12,457 bases of DNA from a bacterium (GCA_021161645.1 JAGHAC010000042.1:1-12457); one strand, 5' to 3'; counted from the first letter of the stretch, positions 6,071 to 12,010 are shown. Translations and numbers: made by a program. The notes: generated from the sequence alone by a model not told the origin.

Positions 6071-6715
6071 ATGAAAGTCAAGGTTTACAACCAAAAAGGA
6101 GAAGAAGTTGGTACAACAGTTTTGCCGAAGGAAGTGTTTGAAAGAGAAATAAATCCTGACTTGATTCATCAAGTAGTTGTTTGTATGATGGCAAATCAAA
6201 GACACCCATGGGCGCATACCAAAGATAGAGGTGAGGTAAGCGGAGGAGGAAAAAAACCATGGCGTCAAAAAGGCACAGGAAGAGCAAGACATGGTTCTAT
6301 TCGTTCTCCTATCTGGATTGGAGGAGGAGTAGCTCATGGTCCCAGAAAAGAAAAAAAATACAAGAAAAGAATTCCCAAAAGAATGAAGAGGCAGGCATTG
6401 TTATTAGTACTTTCAGGCAAGGTGAAAGATAATGAGCTTGTTGTTTTGGACAAACTGGAAATAGATACTCCTAAGACAAAAAAAATGGCAGAGATTATCA
6501 AAAATCTCAAAGAAAAGGCAAAGATTATTGAGAAAAAGTCTTTACTTATTGCAATTCCAAAAAAAGATGATAATATCATAAGGTCGGCTTATAATATACC
6601 AAAAGTTGAAGTAATGGAGGCAAGAAACCTTAATGTTTTGGAGTTGTTAAAATACAAGTATTTGGTTTTACCAAAAGATTCAATTAAAGTAATTAAAGAA
6701 ACATTTGTTAAATAA
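6071..6715 (+). CDS. rplD: Large ribosomal subunit protein uL4 (L4)
   Basis: uL4 binds 23S rRNA early and its extended loop forms part of the exit-tunnel constriction opposite uL22. The 214-residue product shows the diagnostic loop GGGKKPWRQKGTGRARHGS (58-76) followed by IRSPIWIGGGVAHGPR (77-92), and the C-terminal Rossmann-like half with VLDKLEID and ARNLNVLELLKYKYLVL (about 184-200). In E. coli L4 represses its own S10 operon through a leader hairpin and attenuator ahead of rpsJ; here the only terminator-like hairpin nearby is ahead of rplC, so the analogous control, if any, would have moved. Spacer upstream is AT-rich with repeated ATTTT words; rplW starts 4 nt after the TAA. Confidence 0.97.
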   Translation: MKVKVYNQKGEEVGTTVLPKEVFEREINPDLIHQVVVCMMANQRHPWAHTKDRGEVSGGGKKPWRQKGTGRARHGSIRSPIWIGGGVAHGPRKEKKYKKRIPKRMKRQALLLVLSGKVKDNELVVLDKLEIDTPKTKKMAEIIKNLKEKAKIIEKKSLLIAIPKKDDNIIRSAYNIPKVEVMEARNLNVLELLKYKYLVLPKDSIKVIKETFVK

Positions 6716-6719
6716 AATA

Positions 6720-7148
6720 ATGGCTTTAGGGATTTTTAAAAGAAAAAAAGAAAAAGTTGAAAAAGAAAAGAAAGAAGAGAAGAATGAGAAAGAAGAGAAA
6801 AAGGTTTTATCTGCAAAGTCAAAAGAAAAAACCAAAGAGAAAAAAGAATCGATTAGAAAAAAAGAGAAATTAGCTTGGAAGGTTATAAAAGAACCACATA
6901 TTACAGAAAAGGCAACTCTTTTGGCGGAAAGAAATGAGTATGTTTTTAAGGTTTATCCCAGCGCCAACAAACCAGAAATAAAAAAGGCAATAGAGGAGAT
7001 TTATGGAGTTAAGGTAGAAAAGATTAGAATTATTAATGTTTCAAGAAAGAAGAGAAGAAGAGGTAGGGTAGAGGGATGGAGAAAGGGTTACAAGAAGGCA
7101 ATTGTCAAAGTAAAAGAAGGGCAAGCGATAGAAATTTTACCAAGATAA
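6720..7148 (+). CDS. rplW: Large ribosomal subunit protein uL23 (L23) with charged N-extension
   Basis: uL23 lies at the exit-tunnel mouth and docks trigger factor and SRP. The core (about residues 50-142) shows WKVIKEPHITEKA (53-65), the family's APHxSEK-like motif with Glu63 matching E. coli Glu18, the trigger-factor contact, then IYGVKVEKIRIINV and RKGYKKAIVKVKEG (121-134). About 50 residues before it are almost only Lys, Glu, Arg and Ser, where E. coli has 6. I chose ATG 6720, 4 nt after the rplD stop, over an in-frame TTG at 6705 that overlaps rplD; the product MALGIFKRKK... is 142 residues against roughly 100 in most bacteria. The extension is in frame and intact, so it is probably translated. 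Confidence 0.95.
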   Translation: MALGIFKRKKEKVEKEKKEEKNEKEEKKVLSAKSKEKTKEKKESIRKKEKLAWKVIKEPHITEKATLLAERNEYVFKVYPSANKPEIKKAIEEIYGVKVEKIRIINVSRKKRRRGRVEGWRKGYKKAIVKVKEGQAIEILPR

Positions 7149-7157
7149 AATTAAAAT

Positions 7158-7982
7158 ATGAAAAAATATTCACCAACTACACCGGCAAGAAGACACGCAA
7201 CAAGGACTGATACTACTGTTTTAAGCAAGAAAGAGCCCGAAAAGAGCCTTCTTTTACCATTAAAGAAAACTGGCGGTAGAAATCAACAGGGAAGAGTAAC
7301 GGTAAGATTTAGAGGAGGTGGAGTAAAACGGCTGTATAGAATTATTAATTTTGGTCAAGAAAAAATAAATATTCCCGGGAAGGTAACTGCTCTAGAATAT
7401 GATCCCAACAGGACAGCATTTATTGCTTTGGTAGAATATGAAGATAAAACAAAAGGATATATTCTTGCTCCTCAGGGATTAAATGTGGGCGATCAAGTTC
7501 TTACTGCCGAAAAGACGGATATAAAACCCGGTAACAGAATGAAGTTGAAGTATATCCCTGTAGGGCAGGCGGTATATAATATAGCAGTGCTGCCCAACCA
7601 AAAAGGAAAATTAGTGCGAAGCGCAGGAGCCTCAGCTATGGTTTTGGCACATGAAAATAGATATACTGATCTCAAAATGCCATCAGGCGAGATAAGAAAA
7701 ATTAATTCAGAATGTTTTGCCAGTATTGGGGCGGTTTCTAATCCAGAACATAGATATGTAAAATGGGGAAAAGCAGGTAGATTGAGATTAAAAGGAAGAA
7801 AACCTCATGTTAGAGGAACAGCGATGAATCCGGTCGATCATCCTCATGGTGGAGGAGAAGGAAGGGCTGGAGTAGGAATGCCGATGCCCAAAACTCCATG
7901 GGGTAAACCAGCAAGAGGAGTAAAAACAAGGAAAAGAAAACATACCGACAAATTTATTCTTCAAAGACGCAAAAAGAAATAA
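7158..7982 (+). CDS. rplB: Large ribosomal subunit protein uL2 (L2)
   Basis: uL2 is one of the most conserved 50S proteins, needed for subunit joining and peptidyl-transferase activity. The 274-residue product aligns end to end with the 273-residue E. coli protein: GGRNQQGRVTVRFRGGG (39-55), EYDPNRTAFIALV (80-92), ALPxG-like VLPNQKGKLVRSAGASA (144-160) and the signature RGTAMNPVDHPHGGGEGR (219-236), with His228 at the place of E. coli His229. The end TDKFILQRRKKK is typical. It starts 9 nt after rplW without a Shine-Dalgarno sequence and is followed by a 35-nt spacer of CACTA words before rpsS. Nothing is truncated. Confidence 0.98.
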   Translation: MKKYSPTTPARRHATRTDTTVLSKKEPEKSLLLPLKKTGGRNQQGRVTVRFRGGGVKRLYRIINFGQEKINIPGKVTALEYDPNRTAFIALVEYEDKTKGYILAPQGLNVGDQVLTAEKTDIKPGNRMKLKYIPVGQAVYNIAVLPNQKGKLVRSAGASAMVLAHENRYTDLKMPSGEIRKINSECFASIGAVSNPEHRYVKWGKAGRLRLKGRKPHVRGTAMNPVDHPHGGGEGRAGVGMPMPKTPWGKPARGVKTRKRKHTDKFILQRRKKK

Positions 7983-7991
7983 TTAACTACC

Positions 7992-8012
7992 CACTACTCA
8001 CTATTCACTAAT
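7992..8012 (+). repeat. Heptad array CACTANT before rpsS
   Basis: Three consecutive 7-nt words, CACTACT, CACTATT and CACTAAT, occupy the centre of the 35-nt rplB-rpsS spacer, with a looser fourth copy just upstream (ACTACC). The word is unrelated to the T-rich words in other spacers but has the same 7-nt period. Confidence 0.7.
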
Positions 8013-8017
8013 CTAAT

Positions 8018-8311
8018 ATGGCAAGATCGCTTAAAAAAGGTCCATATATAGACGAAAAACTTTTAAAGAAAATCAAGAATTTGAAGCCCGGAGATAAGGC
8101 GAGAATCAAAACATGGTCTAGGGATTGTACTATTGTTCCAGAAATGGTAGGTTTTACTTTTGATGTTCATAATGGAAAGGATTTTATTCCCGTAACTGTT
8201 ACCGAAGAGATGGTAGGTCATAAGCTGGGAGAATTTGCTCCTACTACTAAGTTTGTAAGACATGGTGGAAAAATGCAAAGGGAACTTGAGGCGAGGGCTA
8301 AATCTTCTTAG
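8018..8311 (+). CDS. rpsS: Small ribosomal subunit protein uS19 (S19)
   Basis: uS19 sits in the 30S head next to uS13 and contacts the A-site finger bridge. The 97-residue product has the family's opening MARSLKKGPYID (1-12), KTWSRDCTIVPEMVG (31-45), FDVHNGKDFIPVTVTEEMVG (48-67) and GHKLGEFAPTTKFVRHGGK (67-85). Length is close to the usual 92-93. It uses ATG at 8018 and stops at TAG; rplV follows after 27 nt. No Shine-Dalgarno sequence is visible, the spacer being the CACTA-word array. Confidence 0.98.
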   Translation: MARSLKKGPYIDEKLLKKIKNLKPGDKARIKTWSRDCTIVPEMVGFTFDVHNGKDFIPVTVTEEMVGHKLGEFAPTTKFVRHGGKMQRELEARAKSS

Positions 8312-8338
8312 TCTTCTTAATGAATTTTATATTGATAT

Positions 8339-8758
8339 ATGGAAGTTATTGCTAAATTAAGATATTTAAGAATAGCGCCAAGAAAGGTGAGATTGGTAGC
8401 GGATCTTGTTCGCGGTAAAAGTGTTGAGGAGGCGACACATATTTTAAATTTTACGAGAAAAAAAGCAGCAAGGCCCCTTTTTAAACTTTTAAATTCCGCT
8501 GTTGCTAATGCCTCCCATAATTTTCAATTAAAAAAAGAGAATCTTTATATTTCTAAATTAGTAGTAGACGAAGGGCCCAAATTGAAAAGATGGCGACCTA
8601 GAGCAAGAGGGGTAACTTACGAGATTCAAAAGAAAACTAGCCACATTACTTTAACTTTGGCAGAAATGGATAATAGAAAGTCAAAACTCAAAACGCAAAA
8701 CTCAAAACCACAGCCTAAAAGTCAAAACGAAAAATTAAAACCCAAAAAGAAAAAATAG
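8339..8758 (+). CDS. rplV: Large ribosomal subunit protein uL22 (L22) with repeat-encoded tail
   Basis: uL22 spans the 50S subunit and its hairpin forms the exit-tunnel constriction with uL4. Residues 1-110 are a normal uL22: YLRIAPRKVRLVADLVRG (9-26), LLNSAVANASHN (50-61), VVDEGPKLKRWRPRARG (75-91) and KKTSHITLTLAEM (98-110). E. coli ends at the equivalent of about 108. Residues 111-139 form an extra basic tail rich in Lys, Gln, Asn and Ser. Its DNA at 8680-8728 is an array of 7-nt words that also occurs in the non-coding spacer before rplP, so the tail appears to be translated repeat. It ends at TAG, 4 nt before rpsC. Confidence 0.97.
   Translation: MEVIAKLRYLRIAPRKVRLVADLVRGKSVEEATHILNFTRKKAARPLFKLLNSAVANASHNFQLKKENLYISKLVVDEGPKLKRWRPRARGVTYEIQKKTSHITLTLAEMDNRKSKLKTQNSKPQPKSQNEKLKPKKKK
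8680..8728 (+). repeat. CTCAAAA-family heptad repeat inside rplV 3' end
   Basis: Seven consecutive 7-nt words: GTCAAAA, CTCAAAA, CGCAAAA, CTCAAAA, then CCACAGC, CTAAAAG and TCAAAAC. Words two to seven match the spacer copy at 9414-9462 at 38 of 42 positions, with exactly one word (CTCAGAA, 9435-9441) extra in the spacer copy. Here the array is coding, in the frame that yields the uL22 tail. Confidence 0.85.
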
Positions 8759-8762
8759 TTTT

Positions 8763-9407
8763 ATGGCTCATAAGGTTCATCCTAAAATTTATCGAGTTGG
8801 TTATATCTCTACTTGGGATTCTAGATGGTTTGCTGATAAAAATTTTGCCAAGAACTTGGAAGAGGATTTTAGAATTCGTCAATACTTAAAAAACAAGTTA
8901 AAAGAGGCATCCTTGGAGAAAGTAGAAATAGAGAGATCGCTTGGCAAAATTAGTATAATTATTTATACAGCTAGACCCGGGTTAGTTATTGGGAGAGCAG
9001 GTAAGGGCTTAGAAATTTTAAAAAACGAGATAGAAAAAAAGATTTTAAAATCTAAAAATAAAATAGAAATTCGCTTTGATGTTAAAGAAATTAGAAATCC
9101 TTGGTCAAGCGCGCAGCTGGTTGCTCAATGGGTTGCTCAGAGGATAGAAAAAAGGGTACCCTACAGAACAGTGCTCAAACAGTCATTGTCAAAAGTGAAA
9201 AGCTATAAGGAAATTGAAGGAGCTAAGATAGAAGTTTCTGGAAGATTAAACGGCGTTACTATAGCTCGAAGAGAATGGCTTCAGTTTGGAAGATTGCCCA
9301 GACAAACAGTTAGAGCAGATATTGATTATGGTTTTGCTCAGGCATACTGTACATATGGAGTAATAGGAGTAAAAGTCTGGCTTTACAAGGGAGAAAAATT
9401 TGAGTAA
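8763..9407 (+). CDS. rpsC: Small ribosomal subunit protein uS3 (S3)
   Basis: uS3 lines the mRNA entry channel of the 30S subunit and contributes to ribosomal helicase activity. The 214-residue product has MAHKVHPKIYRVG (1-13), a type-2 KH domain with TARPGLVIGRAGKGLE (69-84; GRAG loop 77-80), and the C-domain EVSGRLNGVTIARREW (157-172) and RADIDYGFAQAYCTYGVIGVKVW (184-206; given here by its ends). It lacks the ~20-residue basic tail of E. coli. At the helicase patch E. coli has Arg131, Arg132 and Lys135; here Arg135 and Lys139 remain but the middle Arg is Thr136. It begins 4 nt after rplV; the repeat-rich 135-nt spacer follows. Confidence 0.98.
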   Translation: MAHKVHPKIYRVGYISTWDSRWFADKNFAKNLEEDFRIRQYLKNKLKEASLEKVEIERSLGKISIIIYTARPGLVIGRAGKGLEILKNEIEKKILKSKNKIEIRFDVKEIRNPWSSAQLVAQWVAQRIEKRVPYRTVLKQSLSKVKSYKEIEGAKIEVSGRLNGVTIARREWLQFGRLPRQTVRADIDYGFAQAYCTYGVIGVKVWLYKGEKFE

Positions 9408-9413
9408 AAAGAT

Positions 9414-9462
9414 CTCAAAACGCAAATCTCAAAACTCAGAACCACAACTTAAAACTCAAAAC
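9414..9462 (+). repeat. CTCAAAA-family heptad repeat downstream of rpsC
   Basis: Seven 7-nt words beginning seven bases after the rpsC stop: CTCAAAA, CGCAAAT, CTCAAAA, CTCAGAA, CCACAAC, TTAAAAC, TCAAAAC. It is the non-coding counterpart of the array in rplV. Its first part is nearly complementary to 9504-9527 (19 of 24 positions), so the two could pair across a 66-nt loop in the rpsC-rplP intercistronic mRNA. Confidence 0.85.
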
Positions 9463-9506
9463 CAATGAAATTTCAACAAAAGAAAAAATTAAATAATAAA
9501 ATTAAC

Positions 9507-9534
9507 TTTTGACTTTTGCGTTTTGACTTTTGAC
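9507..9534 (-). repeat. Inverted copy of the heptad repeat before rplP
   Basis: Words TTTTGAC, TTTTGCG, TTTTGAC, TTTTGAC on the + strand; on the - strand they read GTCAAAA, GTCAAAA, CGCAAAA, GTCAAAA, the same word order (CGC word third of four) as the rplV copy at 8680-8707. It ends 8 nt before the rplP ATG. TTGACT occurs in it repeatedly, but no matching -10 was found at the right distance. Confidence 0.8.
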
Positions 9535-9542
9535 TTTTTATT

Positions 9543-9950
9543 ATGCTTCAGCCAAGAAAGGTAAAACATAGAAAGATGCAAAAAGGACGAACTAAAGGTG
9601 TGGCTACTCGAGGAAACGAGCTTGCTTTTGGTACATACGGTTTAAAAAGTTTAGAAGCAAGATGGATAAGTGCTCGACAAATTGAGGCGGCAAGAAGAGC
9701 GATAATGAGATATTTAAAGAAAGGAGGAAAACTGTGGATTCGCATTTTTCCAGATAAACCAATAACAAGAAAGGGAGATGAGGTTCCTATGGGAGGTGGA
9801 AAGGGAAGCGTTGCTTTTTATGCCTCTCCTGTAGAACCGGGAAGAATCCTGTTTGAATTGGCGGGAGTAGATGAAAATATTGCTAAAGAAGCATTTAGGA
9901 AAGCGTCTGATAAACTTCCGATTAGAACAAAATTTATAAAACAAGATTAA
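9543..9950 (+). CDS. rplP: Large ribosomal subunit protein uL16 (L16)
   Basis: uL16 is a late-assembly 50S protein that contacts A-site and P-site tRNA near the peptidyl-transferase centre. The 135-residue product matches the 136-residue E. coli protein throughout: MLQPRKVKHRKMQKGR (1-16), FGTYGLKSLE (29-38), ARQIEAARRAI (44-54), KLWIRIFPDKPIT (63-75), MGGGKGSVAFY (83-93) and EPGRILFELAGV (97-108). The Arg that E. coli YcfD hydroxylates (Arg81, in VRMGKGKG) is replaced by Pro82 here. It follows a 135-nt repeat-filled spacer and is 2 nt before rpmC; no Shine-Dalgarno sequence. Confidence 0.98.
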   Translation: MLQPRKVKHRKMQKGRTKGVATRGNELAFGTYGLKSLEARWISARQIEAARRAIMRYLKKGGKLWIRIFPDKPITRKGDEVPMGGGKGSVAFYASPVEPGRILFELAGVDENIAKEAFRKASDKLPIRTKFIKQD

Positions 9951-9952
9951 TT

Positions 9953-10156
9953 ATGAAGACTCAAGATTTCAGAAACAAAAGTGAAGAAGAGTTGCATTCT
10001 CTCTTGCGTCAGAAGCGAGGAGCTTTGAGACAATTAAGATTTGATTTAGTGGCCGGGAAGGTGAAGAATTTAAGAGAGATAAGGGCTGTCAAAAAAGACA
10101 TTGCTCGAATATTAACGGTGATTAACGAAAAAAGAAAGATAAAAGAAATTAATTGA
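9953..10156 (+). CDS. rpmC: Large ribosomal subunit protein uL29 (L29)
   Basis: uL29 is a small two-helix 50S protein beside uL23 at the tunnel exit. The 67-residue product has the family pattern: FRNKSEEELHSLLRQ (6-20), LRQLRFDLVAGKVKNLREIR (25-44) and VKKDIARILTVINEKR (46-61). Length is normal (E. coli 63). It begins 2 nt after the rplP stop and ends at TGA, the only TGA stop in the window, which argues that this organism does not read TGA as an amino acid. rpsQ follows after 10 nt. Confidence 0.97.
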   Translation: MKTQDFRNKSEEELHSLLRQKRGALRQLRFDLVAGKVKNLREIRAVKKDIARILTVINEKRKIKEIN

Positions 10157-10166
10157 TTTTTTAAAT

Positions 10167-10502
10167 ATGCCAAAAAGAACAATGACAGGGGTGGTGGTCT
10201 CAGATAAAATGGATAAAACAGTAGTGGTAAAAGTTGAAAAAATAAAAATCCACCCAAAGTTTAAAAAACATTATAGAGTTCACAAAAAATATAAAGCTCA
10301 TGACGAAAAGAATCAGTGCAAAGAAGGCGATTTAGTAGTAATTGAAGAATCTCGACCACTAAGCAAGGAAAAAAGATGGAGAGTGGTGCAGATTTTAAGA
10401 GAGCGTGAAACTTCGAAGGAAATAAAAATAGAAGACAAGAGTTTAAAAGAAGATAAAGAAGATAAGAAAAGAGGAGTCAAGGAAGAAATGAAAGAGAGTT
10501 AA
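10167..10502 (+). CDS. rpsQ: Small ribosomal subunit protein uS17 (S17) with charged tail
   Basis: uS17 is an OB-fold protein binding helices 7 and 11 of 16S rRNA and is needed early in 30S assembly. Residues 1-80 show RTMTGVVVSDKMDKTVVVKVE (opening), HPKFKKHYRVHKKYKAHDE (29-47), GDLVVIEESRPLSKEKRW (54-71) and RVVQIL. E. coli S17 is 84 residues; here about 30 more follow, almost all Lys, Glu, Asp and Arg (82-111). The extension is in frame and ends in TAA at 10502, with no sign of a frameshift. ATG 10167 gives the canonical N-terminus; rplN follows after 42 nt. Confidence 0.97.
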   Translation: MPKRTMTGVVVSDKMDKTVVVKVEKIKIHPKFKKHYRVHKKYKAHDEKNQCKEGDLVVIEESRPLSKEKRWRVVQILRERETSKEIKIEDKSLKEDKEDKKRGVKEEMKES

Positions 10503-10544
10503 TTTTTACTTGTCAAAACGTAATTTTTTATGTAGAGAGAAAAT

Positions 10545-10916
10545 ATGATTCAAAAACAAACAATGTTAAAAGTGGCTGACAATAGTGGAGCAAAGATTGC
10601 TCAGTGTATTGGATTAATAGGAGGAAGCAGAAGAAGATATGCCCGTATAGGGGATATTATTGTGGTTGCAATCAAAAAGGCAGAGCCACGGAAGTCGGTA
10701 AAGACCCACGATGTAACAAGAGCTGTTGTAGTAAGACAGAAACAACCATTTAGACGTCCTGATGGCTCCTATATTCGTTTTGACGAAAACGCAGTAATTA
10801 TTTTAGACGGAAAGACGAAAGAGCCAAAAGGGGGACGTATTTTTGGTCCTATTCCTAGAGAATTAAAGGAAAAAGGTTTTCATAAAATCGCCGCTTTAGC
10901 GCCAGAGTTAATTTAA
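10545..10916 (+). CDS. rplN: Large ribosomal subunit protein uL14 (L14)
   Basis: uL14 lies on the subunit interface, contacts 16S rRNA, and is the docking site for the silencing factor RsfS. The 123-residue product has exactly the E. coli length and is strongly conserved: MIQKQTMLKVADNSGAK (1-17), GGSRRRYARIGDIIVV (26-41), VKTHDVTRAVVVR (52-64), RRPDGSYIRFDENAVIIL (70-87), and RIFGPIPRELKEKGFHKI (98-115). The ATG at 10545 follows a purine run (GAGAGAAAAT) that is at best a poor Shine-Dalgarno match. rplX starts 4 nt after its stop. Confidence 0.98.
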   Translation: MIQKQTMLKVADNSGAKIAQCIGLIGGSRRRYARIGDIIVVAIKKAEPRKSVKTHDVTRAVVVRQKQPFRRPDGSYIRFDENAVIILDGKTKEPKGGRIFGPIPRELKEKGFHKIAALAPELI

Positions 10917-10920
10917 TTTT

Positions 10921-11229
10921 ATGAGAGTTAAAAAAGGCGACACAGTATTAATAATAGCAGGAGATGATAAAGGAAGAAAAGGAAAAGTAATAAAAGCTTT
11001 CCCCAAAAATAACAAAATTTTGGTGGAGGGTGTTAATATTCAAAGAAAACATGTAAGACCAAGAAAAGAGGGCGAGAAAGGTCAAATTATTGAAAAGCCT
11101 GGACCAATAGATGTTTCAAATGTAAAAGTGATTTGTCCTAAGTGCGGCAAACCTACAAAAGTAGGATATACCAAAGTAAAAAATAAAAAATTTAGAGTTT
11201 GTAAGGTGTGCAGTCATGAATTTGAATAA
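10921..11229 (+). CDS. rplX: Large ribosomal subunit protein uL24 (L24), two CxxC pairs
   Basis: uL24 is a 50S assembly-initiator protein that binds domain I of 23S rRNA near the tunnel exit. The 102-residue product begins with a KOW motif, VKKGDTVLIIAGDDKGRKG (3-21), then ILVEGVNIQRKHVRP (33-47). The C-terminal part has CPKC (72-75) and CKVC (94-97), a zinc-ribbon arrangement found in part of the bacterial family and absent from E. coli. It starts 4 nt after rplN. Its end slightly overlaps an alternative start for rplE (11216), which I did not use; the preferred rplE start is 4 nt downstream of this TAA. Confidence 0.97.
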   Translation: MRVKKGDTVLIIAGDDKGRKGKVIKAFPKNNKILVEGVNIQRKHVRPRKEGEKGQIIEKPGPIDVSNVKVICPKCGKPTKVGYTKVKNKKFRVCKVCSHEFE

Positions 11230-11233
11230 AACT

Positions 11234-11788
11234 ATGGATCAACTAAAAGAAAAATTTGAAAAGATTGTAATTCCAAAAATGATGGAAAGGTTTGGATATA
11301 AAAATGAAATGGCAGTACCTCGTATTGAAAAGGTAGTAATTAATACAGGTTTTGGAAGATTGGTATCAGGTTTAACAAAGCAAGAGAGAGAAAAAATCTC
11401 ACAGGAAATAGCTCGTGATCTTTCGTTAATCAGCGGACAGAAACCGTTATTTACGAAGGCGAGAAAATCAATTGCCGGTTTTAAAGTAAGAAAAGGAATG
11501 GTTATAGGAGCAAAGGTTACTCTAAGAGGTAAAAGAATGTATGATTTTTTAGAAAGGTTGATATATATCGCTCTTCCTAGAACAAGAGATTTTAGAGGAA
11601 TAGACCCCGGATCTATAGATAAGAAGGGAAACTTAACCATTGGCATCAAAGAGCACATTGTTTTTCCGGAAGTTTCTTCAGAGAATGTGAAAAGGATATT
11701 CGGGTTTGAGTTAACAGTTGTCACAAACGCGAAAACAAGAGAAGAGGCAGAAGAATTGTACAGGTTATTGGGATTCCCCCTGAAATAA
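11234..11788 (+). CDS. rplE: Large ribosomal subunit protein uL5 (L5)
   Basis: uL5 sits in the central protuberance, binds 5S rRNA and contacts P-site tRNA. With ATG at 11234 the product is 184 residues and its N-terminus MDQLKEKFEKIVIPKMMERF aligns residue for residue with E. coli up to the VPRIEKVVIN block. Further motifs are SGQKPLFTKARKSIAGFKVR (about 67-86), GAKVTLRGKRMYDFLERL, PRTRDFRGID, GIKEHIVFPE and TNAKTREEAEELYRLLGFP. An upstream in-frame ATG at 11216 would add six residues and overlap rplX by 14 nt; the shorter form fits the family and the recurring 4-nt gap. rpsN follows after a 36-nt heptad-repeat spacer. Confidence 0.97.
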   Translation: MDQLKEKFEKIVIPKMMERFGYKNEMAVPRIEKVVINTGFGRLVSGLTKQEREKISQEIARDLSLISGQKPLFTKARKSIAGFKVRKGMVIGAKVTLRGKRMYDFLERLIYIALPRTRDFRGIDPGSIDKKGNLTIGIKEHIVFPEVSSENVKRIFGFELTVVTNAKTREEAEELYRLLGFPLK

Positions 11789-11816
11789 TTTTTAATTTTT
11801 AACTTTTAATTTTTAA
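11789..11816 (+). repeat. Heptad array TTTTTAA before rpsN
   Basis: Four consecutive 7-nt words TTTTTAA, TTTTTAA, CTTTTAA, TTTTTAA begin directly after the rplE stop codon and fill the 36-nt spacer up to 8 nt before the rpsN ATG. No hairpin or Shine-Dalgarno sequence. Confidence 0.8.
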
Positions 11817-11824
11817 TTTGTTTT

Positions 11825-12010
11825 ATGCCTACCAAAGCACAAATTGTTAAGTCTCAAAAGAAACCGAAATATAAGACAAGGGTTGTCCGACGTTGTTTTC
11901 GGTGTGGTAGAAAAAAAGGATATATGAGAAAATTCGGTTTATGCAGGATATGTTTTCGAGAAATGGCAAACAAAGGAGAAATTCCCGGAGTAAGAAAGTC
12001 AAGTTGGTAA
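11825..12010 (+). CDS. rpsN: Small ribosomal subunit protein uS14, zinc type (S14)
   Basis: uS14 is a late-binding 30S head protein near uS3, uS10 and uS19. This is the short, zinc-binding form: 61 residues with CFRC (24-27) and CRIC (40-43), and the ending CFREMANKGEIPGVRKSSW typical of it. The longer ~100-residue zinc-free form of E. coli is excluded by length. Where both forms occur, zinc availability usually selects between them; this copy sits at its normal place in the spc run, so it is likely the main form. Start ATG 11825, no Shine-Dalgarno sequence; rpsH follows after 41 nt. Confidence 0.98.
   Translation: MPTKAQIVKSQKKPKYKTRVVRRCFRCGRKKGYMRKFGLCRICFREMANKGEIPGVRKSSW

Noticed and set aside
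6705..6719. TTG start for rplW giving five more residues
   Set aside because: It overlaps rplD by 11 nt; ATG 6720 gives the same 4-nt gap found at three other junctions.
9507..9534. Repeated TTGACT as -35 boxes of a promoter for rplP
   Set aside because: The hexamer arises from the heptad word TTTTGAC; no -10-like hexamer lies at a suitable distance.
8680..9534. CRISPR array
   Set aside because: The heptad words are contiguous, without unique spacers of 25-40 nt, and there are no cas genes.
10510..10538. Promoter-like TTGTCA-17-TAGAGA before rplN
   Set aside because: Weak match on both hexamers and the gap is within a closely packed operon.
11216..11233. Upstream ATG for rplE
   Set aside because: It would overlap rplX by 14 nt and add six residues not found in the family; ATG 11234 aligns with the E. 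coli N-terminus.
11239..11724. 161-residue open frame on the - strand inside rplE
   Set aside because: Antisense to conserved uL5, no recognisable domain; the same applies to the other - strand frames, for example 6065-6337, 9714-9944 and 10009-10257.
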